From Oscillospiraceae bacterium (GTDB lineage Bacteria; Bacillota; Clostridia; Oscillospirales; Ruminococcaceae): a stretch of DNA of 55,328 bases. The notes below the pieces were generated by a model. The model made no database searches and had not been told where the DNA came from. It saw only the letters and a list, made by a program, of their open reading frames with translations. The position numbers and the translations under genes are program-made. The stretch covers positions 1 to 55,328 of the forward strand of contig JAGAZJ010000030.1 in assembly GCA_018110925.1 (NCBI GenBank), given 5' to 3'. Below are positions 41,360 to 50,063 of the stretch, in pieces; position 1 is the stretch's first letter; the number at the start of each line of letters is the position of its first letter.

Positions 41360-41940
41360 CCGATATCAGGATATCATGGTACACTCTCACAGAGGATCTT
41401 GGCCCGGGAAAGCGGTTCGCGCTGTGGGTGCAGGGGTGCAAAAGAAACTGCAAGGGCTGCATAGCCCCCTCGCTTCGGGATATGGACGGCGGCGAGGTCA
41501 TGAAGATATCAGACCTGGCGAAAAGTATCATATCATCCGGGGCGGACCTGACTATCAGCGGCGGAGAGCCGTATCTTCAATCGGAGGCGCTCTGTGTACT
41601 GATAGACACTGTACGCACATCAAGACCGCAGACAGGTGTGATATGCTACACGGGCAACACCTATGAGGATATATCATCCGACCCGCTGACGAGCCGTGTG
41701 GATCTGCTCATAGACGGTGAATACATCGAGGAACTGGACGACGGCAGACCGATGAGAGGTTCATCAAATCAACGGCTCATTTTTCTCACAGACAGATATG
41801 ACACAAAGGATCTGCCTGCAAACAGACAGAACAGGTTCATATTCACGGAGAAGGGCTTCAGAATGACGGGGATACCGTCCGATGGTGCTAAGGCTCTGAT
41901 AGATATGATGTCAAACGGAGATGCATATGAAAATAAATGA
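41356..41940 (+). CDS. Radical SAM protein, NrdG-activase-like (operon gene 3)
   Basis: 194 residues. The 4Fe-4S site is Cys28-x3-Cys32-x2-Cys35 in VQGCKRNCKGCIAPS, followed by the SAM-binding glycine motif LTISGGEPYLQ and a short barrel. Size and pattern match small activating enzymes (NrdG, PflA-like) that make glycyl radicals, but no glycyl-radical enzyme is nearby. Its target may be another operon product. The start overlaps the previous stop by four bases; the next gene overlaps its end by 14 bases. Confidence 0.85.
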   Translation: MTDIRISWYTLTEDLGPGKRFALWVQGCKRNCKGCIAPSLRDMDGGEVMKISDLAKSIISSGADLTISGGEPYLQSEALCVLIDTVRTSRPQTGVICYTGNTYEDISSDPLTSRVDLLIDGEYIEELDDGRPMRGSSNQRLIFLTDRYDTKDLPANRQNRFIFTEKGFRMTGIPSDGAKALIDMMSNGDAYENK

Positions 41941-42514
41941 AGTCTTTATACTGACAGGCTGGGCGGACTGCGCAGACAGCACGGAATTCACACTTAACAC
42001 GCCCGACGGCACAGTGATGATAAACAACGACGGTCAGACCGATGCAGACGGCATGATAATAATAGCAAACCAGTCAGACGGTACTCTCTTTCTCGGTCAG
42101 ACCTCAGAACCGGTCGACCTGGTGCTGAACATAAAGTCACTGATGGGCAGTCTGCCTTTTCTGGAATGGAGCGTTGCCGATGCCCAGGCAGCATTCAGGG
42201 GTGAATATGACTGCAAGCGTCTGAGCGGAGACAAAGTGATCTTCACCGCAGTATCCGACGGGTGGAGCATATCCGTAACAGACGATGAGAAAGAAATAAA
42301 GCACGAAAGTCGTTATGAGTTTTCGCCTGACGACATAGACGGTAATATAATCAGCGATCTGAAAATGCTCTCATACTACGGAAGCACATCCGAAGTCAAC
42401 AGGGCAAAACAGCTTCTTAACTCCCGTGCGACAGTGAACGAAGCCGAAAGGATGATCGCTGAGCTGATTAAGCGTTCACATGACGATCTTACAAAATACC
42501 GCACGGAGATATAA
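41927..42514 (+). CDS. Unknown operon protein (gene 4, 195 aa)
   Basis: Soluble, acidic protein. The N-terminal half is beta-rich (ILTGWADCADSTEFTLNTPD, GTVMINNDGQTDADGMIIIA); the C-terminal ~50 residues are helical (EVNRAKQLLNSRATVNEAERMI). ATG 41927 is preferred over 41921 because GGAG lies six bases before it. I recognise no family. Tight overlap with the radical SAM gene suggests joint function. Confidence 0.72.
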   Translation: MKINEVFILTGWADCADSTEFTLNTPDGTVMINNDGQTDADGMIIIANQSDGTLFLGQTSEPVDLVLNIKSLMGSLPFLEWSVADAQAAFRGEYDCKRLSGDKVIFTAVSDGWSISVTDDEKEIKHESRYEFSPDDIDGNIISDLKMLSYYGSTSEVNRAKQLLNSRATVNEAERMIAELIKRSHDDLTKYRTEI

Positions 42515-42533
42515 AAACCAACCGGGAGGGCAT

Positions 42534-43907
42534 ATGGCCACAGATGTTTCCGTAATGCGCCTGAGACAAAGTGAGATAAACAAAAGGATAGAGCTGCTTC
42601 AGGCACAGCTAAAAAACGAAAGAGCAGCTTACACTGCCGAGAGCACAAGGCGTCTTAAAGACCTGACAAGGGGTATAACGGAGCGCATAGAGGCTCACGA
42701 CAGTCAGACAGACAGCGCATACCGCAAGGCTCTGGAACGGCATACCTCAGAGACGGAAAAGGCATTGCAGGAAAAGCTGTCCGCACTCAGAACGGAATAT
42801 GACAGATTAAGCTCCGAAATGACCGAACAGCTCGCCGCAGAGCAGAAGGAAAGAGAAGAACTTCTGCTGATGCAGGAGAAGTTTGAGGAAGCATACAGGT
42901 CACGCCTTGAATTTGCAAAGGGACAGGCTCTGGAGGTGCAGTCGAGATTTACAAAAAAGCTGACCGAGGTAATATCGGATGTGCCGCTGGAATGGTTTCT
43001 GCCCGGGCATCTTGACCTTTACCGCAGACGAGCCGACGAGATAGACAGGTGGATAAGGAACGGACTTTATGAAAGTGCGGCAGGCATAGGCGACGATCTG
43101 CTGATGCAGCTGAGCTTTGACACATTGGAGACCGAGGAACGGTTCGGTAAATGGTCACACTGGCATGAGCTTCTCAAAGCGGTCATCAAAGAGGAAGAAC
43201 AGATGTTCACGGCGGCTCACAGACTGCCCGAGGATATGCCGCTGTTCGGCGCATATCTGAAAATACAGGATCTGCGGCTGTCTGACGAGATACTCGACAA
43301 ATACACAGACGGCGGATATTCCGCAATGCACAGGGAATATGATATGACCGCCCGTATCTTTGAGCAGGGCATTCCCGACACGGAAGAAGATATAAGGCAT
43401 TATATGATAGAAAACCCGGAAAAGTCTGATAAGGCTGACGACCTGATGATGTATGAGATGATACAGGCGGCTGTAGACAGACAGAAAGCGGAGAGAAAAC
43501 TCATAAGCACCATGCACAGCCGTATGAGGGCATGGAACGAACGTTTGGAGATATATAAGGATGTCCGCTCCGCACTGGCGGAGGCAGGATGCAGATGCAG
43601 GCTGTCCGACAGCGGAGACACACATATCATCACATTTTCCGATGATATGGATGTTCACGGGTTTGAACTCATACTTGTCCCCGTGCTCCGCAGACAGGAT
43701 GAACAATGGATAAACCTCGTATCGTGCTATGTGCCCGATGGGATAGGCAAGGAAAGGTATGATGCGGTGAGGAGCGCTCTTGCACAGGTGATAACAGCAA
43801 GAGGGATAGATATAGACTACCGCAGAACAGACGAGCAGGATATGCAGGAGAAGATACACACCGTATGCAATGACAAGATAATGCTCGTCAACGGCAGACT
43901 CAACTGA
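42534..43907 (+). CDS. Coiled-coil protein (operon gene 5)
   Basis: 457 residues. A long heptad-rich coiled coil covers about residues 5-145 (EINKRIELLQAQLKNERAAY, EKALQEKLSALRTEYDRLSS). A helical middle domain and a C-terminal mixed domain (ITFSDDMDVHGFELILVPVL) follow. No enzyme motif seen. GGGAGGG precedes ATG 42534. It could be an adaptor or structural arm. The gene ends two bases before repeat copy 4. Confidence 0.75.
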   Translation: MATDVSVMRLRQSEINKRIELLQAQLKNERAAYTAESTRRLKDLTRGITERIEAHDSQTDSAYRKALERHTSETEKALQEKLSALRTEYDRLSSEMTEQLAAEQKEREELLLMQEKFEEAYRSRLEFAKGQALEVQSRFTKKLTEVISDVPLEWFLPGHLDLYRRRADEIDRWIRNGLYESAAGIGDDLLMQLSFDTLETEERFGKWSHWHELLKAVIKEEEQMFTAAHRLPEDMPLFGAYLKIQDLRLSDEILDKYTDGGYSAMHREYDMTARIFEQGIPDTEEDIRHYMIENPEKSDKADDLMMYEMIQAAVDRQKAERKLISTMHSRMRAWNERLEIYKDVRSALAEAGCRCRLSDSGDTHIITFSDDMDVHGFELILVPVLRRQDEQWINLVSCYVPDGIGKERYDAVRSALAQVITARGIDIDYRRTDEQDMQEKIHTVCNDKIMLVNGRLN

Positions 43908-43910
43908 TAA

Positions 43911-44032
43911 TACTAATTTCTGACCGATGCAATTATCTTCTGACGAGGATAGACAAGAAACAAGCCGTAAATGCTTGAATATAAGGGATTTGAGACTTGG
44001 ATATTGTCTATACATCAAGGAAGAATTAGTGT
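43911..44032 (+). repeat. Interspersed palindromic repeat, copy 4 (forward, with 20-bp insertion)
   Basis: Matches copy 3 but carries about 20 extra bases (AATTATCTTCTGACGAGGA region, 43930-43949) after GATG, which look like a partial duplication of the outer arm. It lies between two operon genes in the only sizeable gap (156 bases) of the eleven-gene run. Confidence 0.87.
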
Positions 44033-44063
44033 AATGCGACAAAACATACAGAGAGGTGGACTT

Positions 44064-45503
44064 ATGAGCTATACAGGTGAGATAGAAACTGTGCCATTGG
44101 TGGCAGAGCTTGCTTTCGGGGTATTGTCCTTTACAGTGGGAAATGTCGGCAGAGCCGTTTTCGGCGTGGCGACCGCCCCTGCCCGCATACCCGATGCTAT
44201 AACAAGCGCAAGGCTTCATGGCGTGAACGAACAACTTGACAGTGCCATGACCAATATTTTTCATTTTGACGAGAAAGTAAGCGCCGAGCTTGCCTCCGCC
44301 CGTGCGGATATAGACAGGCAATACTCCGAGAGCCTGTCGCAGATACAGAAAAGACTTGAAAGCAGCGGTGACACCGATATATTCATCGCTGAATGCTCTG
44401 CGGCGGCAGAAAAGCTGTGCAATGACATAGAGGCGGCGCAGAAGGAATTTGATGAGAAATACATATCCGCCATAAACACCGAAATGAAGAAATGCACCGC
44501 AGAGACCGCCATACTCAGAAGAAACGCCGAAGATATCATCGCCCGCGCGGAAAATGATGAGAAGAAAAAAGAAGCGGCGGCAGGATATGCCGAAAAGATG
44601 ATAGCATCGTTGAGATCCGCCCTTGAAGTCCTTGACGCAAGGGACAGCAAAAAGGCGGCAGAAGCGGTAAGGCTGTGCAGTGAACAGCTTGACAAAGCCG
44701 AACAGCGCCTTGCTTCGGGTATGAGCGAAGCCGCTCTGATAGATGTGTATTCTGCTGAGGATGCCTTCTATCTGCGATTGCAGGACATATTGACTGCCGA
44801 GGCAACGAACAGACAGAGGTATATCAATGCCAAAACAGCCCTCACACAGCTCAGAGAGGCATATGACGCCGCAAAGCACGGTGAGATGACCTTTGAGAGC
44901 ACTGCTTCGGGCACTCCCATCACTAAAACAACGGATGATATGCCGCTTTATTTCAGGGGCGACTATGAGCGTATCGGCGGCGAGATAGCCGTTCTTGAAA
45001 AAATGCTTGAAGGCTCATACACCGACATAGGCAGGGAAGAACTTGCCGACATAAGACGCAGAACGGCAAGGATCGGTGCAGATTTCACCGCCTGCACACG
45101 GACCGCATATGAGCGTATGCACAATGAACTTCTGAGAAAAGAGACCGCCAAGGTGCTTGCCGCACGCTACCGTTCAAAGGGATACAGCCTTATACCGCTG
45201 ACGGCAAAGGACAAGGAGTATTCCCCCCTTGACAGGATAGTTCTGCGCTTTCAGAAAAACGGCACGGACGAAAGGCTGTATCTGTTCCTCGATGCCAACG
45301 AGAACGGCGGCCATGTGAATATGAAAATAGATATAGAAGACCATACCGACTATGAGGGCGGTTTCGATGAGGTAGAGCTTGCCCGTGAAAAAGAACGCAA
45401 AGCCAACTGTGAAGCCATAAAAAGCTCGGCCGTGGGCAAAGCGATAGGTCTTAAACAGCGGTGCAAGAACCCGGGCGTGATCGACACATACAGACCCGAA
45501 TGA
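44064..45503 (+). CDS. Coiled-coil protein (operon gene 6)
   Basis: 479 residues. After a short hydrophobic start (LVAELAFGVLSFTVGNVGRA) comes a long helical/coiled-coil region (~50-370) with repeated EKLCNDIEAAQKEFDEKY-type heptads, then a C-terminal beta domain (IVLRFQKNGTDERLYLFLDANE). The layout parallels gene 5: coiled coil, then a small beta domain reading out a similar pattern. ATG 44064 has GAGAGGTGG upstream; the frame stays open back through repeat copy 4, but that part is repeat translation. Confidence 0.75.
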   Translation: MSYTGEIETVPLVAELAFGVLSFTVGNVGRAVFGVATAPARIPDAITSARLHGVNEQLDSAMTNIFHFDEKVSAELASARADIDRQYSESLSQIQKRLESSGDTDIFIAECSAAAEKLCNDIEAAQKEFDEKYISAINTEMKKCTAETAILRRNAEDIIARAENDEKKKEAAAGYAEKMIASLRSALEVLDARDSKKAAEAVRLCSEQLDKAEQRLASGMSEAALIDVYSAEDAFYLRLQDILTAEATNRQRYINAKTALTQLREAYDAAKHGEMTFESTASGTPITKTTDDMPLYFRGDYERIGGEIAVLEKMLEGSYTDIGREELADIRRRTARIGADFTACTRTAYERMHNELLRKETAKVLAARYRSKGYSLIPLTAKDKEYSPLDRIVLRFQKNGTDERLYLFLDANENGGHVNMKIDIEDHTDYEGGFDEVELAREKERKANCEAIKSSAVGKAIGLKQRCKNPGVIDTYRPE

Positions 45504-45515
45504 CGGAGGTAACCG

Positions 45516-48260
45516 ATGTCCTCGATATTCAACAACACTTCCACCAGAATATTCTGTATCTCAGGTGAGCTGAGCGACATATTCTGTCTGCCCAACGGGT
45601 GGATAGTGAATTTTGACGAGCTTCTGAGCATAAGGCTGAAAGAAATGGGCTTTTCGGGAGTGGTATTCTGCTCAACACAGCGGAATATGGTGTACTCCAC
45701 AGATGCCGCCGGAGTACGTGCAACGGATATACTCACAGGCAGAAAAAAGCCTTCAGCACAGCCAGCAAAGCCGACAGAACCGGAACCTGTATCAGATGAT
45801 TACAGCTGGCTTGACGATGATGCACCCTCAGAACCTGCTCCCTCTCCCAAGAAGAAAGAGGAGAAGCTGAAATACACAAGAAATATCGCCAAGGATCAGC
45901 TGTCTGTCGCAACGGACAGATATATGCGTGATACAGACGAGCCCAAGGCGATAGTGTTCACATCGCTTGAGGATCTGATTCGCCTTGCCTCGACAGACGA
46001 AGGCAGGCGGCTTCTTGAACGATTTGAAGAGTGGAAATCACTGCCGAATGAAAATAAGAACATATGCATACTTCTCTCAAAGACGCTCGACAGCTGCGGA
46101 CTTCAGAATATGCTCCACGACAACCGTGTAGCGGTGCTTGAATCCCTATTTCTCAGAAAGAACGAATTCAACCGCAATGCAAGTCTCTGCGTGGGAACGC
46201 CCCTCAGCGACGAGATAGAGAACCTGCTTGAATATCTGCGCATAGCAGGTCACACCTATACCGTGAACGGTGTGGAAAAGCATTCATATCTGCGCTTTCA
46301 CAGAGATCAATACAAGCGCATAATAAGGACGCTCAGCTTTTGCAGCCGTGACAGCGGCTTTACTCAGCTGAAATCCATGAAAGAGATCATAGAACGGTAT
46401 ATGGAAAGCGCAGGCACAGAGGAAGTACCCATATCCCCCGAGACAATAGACCACCTTTATCCCGATTCTGCGGCAGGCTCAAAGGACGACACGGACCCCA
46501 TGCAGATACTGCGAGAAAAGCGGGGATGGGAACCTGCCTACAATGTTATAAACAGTTTCATTACCGGCTGGCGTATGCTCTATCCCGAGGGCGCAGACAA
46601 CGATGACAGGGGCACCGAGCTGACTGTTGACAGATTTGAACCTGTCTCGGACAGCAGGAACATAGGCAGTGTGCCGAATTTCGTTCTTGAAGGGCCGCCC
46701 GGCGTGGGCAAGACAGCCATTGCGAACCTTATCGGACGCATACTCCAGAGAGAGGGTATAATCCGCTCCGGTCACACCGTTATAGGCTCCCGTGACAAGC
46801 TGGTCGGTGAATATGTAGGCTCTACCGCCATCCGCACCGCTTCGCTCATAGAGGAGGCACAGGAGGGCGTTCTGCTGGTGGATGAGGTGTACTCCATAGC
46901 TGAGCAGAACGGGCAGAACATATCCTACTGCGATGAGGTCTTCAACACCATAGTTGCGGCGATGACCAACAAGAACTATCATTTCTGCGTTATATTCGCA
47001 GGCTATGCAGACCGCATGAACGAGGTCTGGAAGATGAACGAGGGGCTGTTCTCACGTTTCGGTGCATCAAATGTGATAAGCCTTAATGAATATGAGCCTC
47101 CACTGCTGCAAAATATCTTTGAGTCACAGTTTGGGACTCCGGAGGGCATAAGCGGCACAAGAACAGTGCTGTCCGACGATGTGAGAAATGATCTGCCCGT
47201 ATTCTTTGAGAACTACTTTGCAGACCGTGACAGAAAGAATTTCGGCAATGCGAGAGATGTAAACAACCTTGTCAGTGATGTGAAGCGTGCCGCTTCATAC
47301 CGCAGTACCTGTAACGGACTGACAGGCGGTGTCATAACAGTCGAGCGCTGTGACTTTGAGGACAGGGCGGAACTTTTCAGAAAGAGAGGTTTTTCCGCCG
47401 AGGACATATATTCAAAGCTCCATGACTATGTGGGAATGGACTTTCTTGAAGATATGTTCAACGACCAGCTGGCGCTCCGTGTGGAGTGTATGGAAAAGGG
47501 ACTCCCTTATCCCGGTCCTTCTCACATGATATGGGCAGGAAGCCCTGGTACGGGCAAATCCACCGCCGCACAGCTCACCGCAGAATTGTATCACAGTCTT
47601 GGCATACTCGGCTCGTCCAAACCTATATATGTCGATGCATCAGAGCTCACAAGCGTGTATGTGAGTGGAAGTGCAGGCAAGATGAACGAAAAGATAGACG
47701 AAGCGTGCCAGAAAAACGCCGTGCTTATAATCGAGGAAGCATATCAGCTGCTTGAAAAGGGCGGAGAAGATGCCATACACGCCATGCTCAACCGCATGGA
47801 GACAGACAGGGCGAATTTCAATCTGATACTCATACTCTATAAGGACAAGGTGCAGGAATTCCTGAACAGAAATCCCGGACTGGCATCAAGGCTGAAAGTA
47901 TATGAATTCCCTGATTACGACGCAAAACAGCTCTATGAGATATTCCTGCTCATGTGCAGAAAATCCCGTGATGAGGTATCAGAGGGATGCAAGGCGGCGG
48001 CGAGGGAGTATATCGACAGGCTGTATCTGTCCGGTCGGGCATCCGAAGGCAACGCAAGGCTTATACGTCAGCTGACAGATACCATGAAACAGCGCAGATA
48101 TGAGCGCATACTGAGAATGATCGCCGCAGAGCGCTTCGGAGAGGATACGGCAGAAAACCGCAAGAAAGCCTCCGCCGCCCGTGCTATGGGAACGGTGAAA
48201 GTGCCGGACGGAGCATATGTCTTTACAGAGAGCGATCTGCCCGAATACGGTGAAGCATGA
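45516..48260 (+). CDS. Double AAA+ ATPase, CbxX/CfxQ-SpoVK-like (operon gene 7)
   Basis: 914 residues. An N-terminal ~350-residue region includes a Pro/Lys-rich linker (~80-115) and helical parts. AAA domain 1 has Walker A EGPPGVGKT at ~391 and Walker B GVLLVDEVYS at ~451. AAA domain 2 has Walker A GSPGTGKST at ~675 and Walker B VLIIEEAYQL at ~736, with Glu in place of the first Asp. Relatives (CbxX, SpoVK, EccA) remodel protein complexes as hexamers. It is probably the motor of the system, working with the Hsp70 pair. GGAGGT precedes ATG 45516. Overlaps the GNAT gene by four bases. Confidence 0.88.
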   Translation: MSSIFNNTSTRIFCISGELSDIFCLPNGWIVNFDELLSIRLKEMGFSGVVFCSTQRNMVYSTDAAGVRATDILTGRKKPSAQPAKPTEPEPVSDDYSWLDDDAPSEPAPSPKKKEEKLKYTRNIAKDQLSVATDRYMRDTDEPKAIVFTSLEDLIRLASTDEGRRLLERFEEWKSLPNENKNICILLSKTLDSCGLQNMLHDNRVAVLESLFLRKNEFNRNASLCVGTPLSDEIENLLEYLRIAGHTYTVNGVEKHSYLRFHRDQYKRIIRTLSFCSRDSGFTQLKSMKEIIERYMESAGTEEVPISPETIDHLYPDSAAGSKDDTDPMQILREKRGWEPAYNVINSFITGWRMLYPEGADNDDRGTELTVDRFEPVSDSRNIGSVPNFVLEGPPGVGKTAIANLIGRILQREGIIRSGHTVIGSRDKLVGEYVGSTAIRTASLIEEAQEGVLLVDEVYSIAEQNGQNISYCDEVFNTIVAAMTNKNYHFCVIFAGYADRMNEVWKMNEGLFSRFGASNVISLNEYEPPLLQNIFESQFGTPEGISGTRTVLSDDVRNDLPVFFENYFADRDRKNFGNARDVNNLVSDVKRAASYRSTCNGLTGGVITVERCDFEDRAELFRKRGFSAEDIYSKLHDYVGMDFLEDMFNDQLALRVECMEKGLPYPGPSHMIWAGSPGTGKSTAAQLTAELYHSLGILGSSKPIYVDASELTSVYVSGSAGKMNEKIDEACQKNAVLIIEEAYQLLEKGGEDAIHAMLNRMETDRANFNLILILYKDKVQEFLNRNPGLASRLKVYEFPDYDAKQLYEIFLLMCRKSRDEVSEGCKAAAREYIDRLYLSGRASEGNARLIRQLTDTMKQRRYERILRMIAAERFGEDTAENRKKASAARAMGTVKVPDGAYVFTESDLPEYGEA

Positions 48261-48700
48261 TGATATACACTATGAGCTATGGTCATCCCCTGTGGGATGA
48301 GACTGCCGACTTTGCGGAAAACTGCTCCTGGCGTGCCGGCAAAGTACTGGCACATCAGATGAGAGACAACCGTTTCTCTGACAACGAACGGGTATTCGCC
48401 GCAACAGAAGACGGCAGGATCATCGGGTTCTGTACTTTTTCGGAAAAGGACTCTCTTCCCGACGATGCTCCTTATACGCCGTTTATCGGTTTTATGTTTG
48501 TGGACGAGCTGGCAAGGGGCAGACGCATATCTCAGAAGATGATAGGAGAAGCAGAAGCATTCGCAAAACACATGGGCTTTGATGCTATATACATAATCAG
48601 CGAAGAACAGGGCTTGTACGAAAAGTACGGCTTTGTGAAAACAGATGACTGTAAAACTGTATACGGCACAGTCGAACAGCTTTTGATGAAAAAGCTGTGA
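48257..48700 (+). CDS. GNAT acetyltransferase embedded in the operon (gene 8)
   Basis: 147 residues. GNAT core with IGFMFVDELARGRRISQKMIG as the acetyl-CoA region and EEQGLYEKYGFVKTD at the end. Its start overlaps the AAA+ stop by four bases (ATGA), so it is translationally coupled to the ATPase and not a chance neighbour. It could acetylate an operon protein or its target; specificity unknown. Confidence 0.85.
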   Translation: MMIYTMSYGHPLWDETADFAENCSWRAGKVLAHQMRDNRFSDNERVFAATEDGRIIGFCTFSEKDSLPDDAPYTPFIGFMFVDELARGRRISQKMIGEAEAFAKHMGFDAIYIISEEQGLYEKYGFVKTDDCKTVYGTVEQLLMKKL

Positions 48701-48723
48701 TAAGCATTTCATAAGGAGATCTG

Positions 48724-50052
48724 ATGATGAAACACGAGAGTGATCTTTGTGAATTCTATATATCACTTGTCGGCGGCTCGGCATCGGGCAAGACATCGTT
48801 CATATCGGGAGTGGTACAGCTTCTGGTGAGTCAGGGGCTGTCTGTGGGCAAGGCAGGCGATGAAAAGTATATCTATTTCAGACCCGTTGCAGTAGGCAGC
48901 GGAGAGATAGATGCTCGCCCTGAACCTGTCAAAACAGCCGCACAAGCCATACCGCAGATATCGAGCCCATTCATGTCACAGAGTGCTGGCGGCGGAGGCG
49001 GTGCATTCTCCGCAGTGGGAGGGGCACCCTCACCGCTGAAAGACAAGGCACAGGTGCCCTCACTCAATGTGACCGACAAAGAGGGTGCCGACAGGCTTGG
49101 CACCGCACAGCAGGTGGAAAGACTGATACGTCAATGGCAGATATTATCGGCAGAGAACGCAGGCACCAAAAGGGCAGGCTTCCATGCCCCCACGGACAAG
49201 GTGAGCTTTGCCGAGATGACCTTTGAAGTCATCATCAACGACGTTCCCAGAGCAAAGCTCAGGATCACAGACTACGGCGGTGAGTTTATAGACGACCCCG
49301 ACGGCACTGTACAGAACGTGTACTCAAAACTCATAAACCACATCTACAACAGCGACGGAGCTATCATCCTCGCCAATGTGCGTGCTATGGAGGAACACAT
49401 CGACGACACATTTGATGCAAACTCCAGTATGTTCAGAGCGGTCGGCGTGAACCGCTCCATATCGGCAGACAGCATAAACTCATTGTTCCGCAGTATGGGA
49501 GAAAAGAAGGACTTCACTATCGTCGCCGCACTCACACAGACGGATAATCCGTTCATAGACAAGCGTCTCAGCGAGAACAATTTCAGGCGGCCGCTGACCG
49601 AGCTGAAAAAGAACATTCTACGCCCCACATTCCAGTGTGCGGCAATGCGAAAATGGAGCAGCGGTCTTCTGCCTGTGACGGCTGTGGGCACAAAGCGTGA
49701 CGGTTCGGCAAATGTGGATAAGCTCAATAATCTGATAGAGGATGCCGTAATATCCCCCCACGGGATAGACACAGCAGTGCTTTTCTGCCTGTACAACGGC
49801 GCTCTCGCCCGAAAAAAGGAACTCAGCAGGGAGCGTGATTCGTTATGCGGTATGTTTGCAAGACCGAAGCTGTTTGCGGACAAGGCTGAGAGGGAAAAAT
49901 TCTCGGAGCTTTGCTCACAGATAGACGATCTTTCAGCGATAGCAGACGCACTTCATTCGGACCCACAGCTTTTTGAGGAGGTATTTGAGGGAGAATGTGC
50001 CCTTGAAAAGACCACCGTCGTGGGCGATGTCAAGGTAAGAAAACAACGGTAA
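48724..50052 (+). CDS. P-loop GTPase-like protein (operon gene 9)
   Basis: 442 residues. Walker A GGSASGKT (17-24) lies right after the first strand. A Gly/Ala/Pro-rich segment (~75-105) separates switch regions. ITDYGGE at ~181 is placed like the DxxG of TRAFAC GTPases, and VAALTQTDNP may be the base-recognition TKxD equivalent. A helical C-terminus follows. I would place it among small divergent GTPases, not dynamins. AAGGAG lies five bases before ATG 48724. GTP rather than ATP use is inferred. Confidence 0.75.
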   Translation: MMKHESDLCEFYISLVGGSASGKTSFISGVVQLLVSQGLSVGKAGDEKYIYFRPVAVGSGEIDARPEPVKTAAQAIPQISSPFMSQSAGGGGGAFSAVGGAPSPLKDKAQVPSLNVTDKEGADRLGTAQQVERLIRQWQILSAENAGTKRAGFHAPTDKVSFAEMTFEVIINDVPRAKLRITDYGGEFIDDPDGTVQNVYSKLINHIYNSDGAIILANVRAMEEHIDDTFDANSSMFRAVGVNRSISADSINSLFRSMGEKKDFTIVAALTQTDNPFIDKRLSENNFRRPLTELKKNILRPTFQCAAMRKWSSGLLPVTAVGTKRDGSANVDKLNNLIEDAVISPHGIDTAVLFCLYNGALARKKELSRERDSLCGMFARPKLFADKAEREKFSELCSQIDDLSAIADALHSDPQLFEEVFEGECALEKTTVVGDVKVRKQR

Positions 50053-50063
50053 CGGAGCAAAAA

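Noticed and set aside
12613-44032. CRISPR array made of the recurring repeats
   Set aside because: Copies are kilobases apart, in both orientations and about 104 bp long; there is no regular spacing and no cas genes in the window.
43155-44879. 574-residue open frame on the minus strand
   Set aside because: It runs antisense through two operon genes and the repeat, has Cys/Tyr/His-rich unnatural composition, and no ribosome site. The sense genes have clear start signals.
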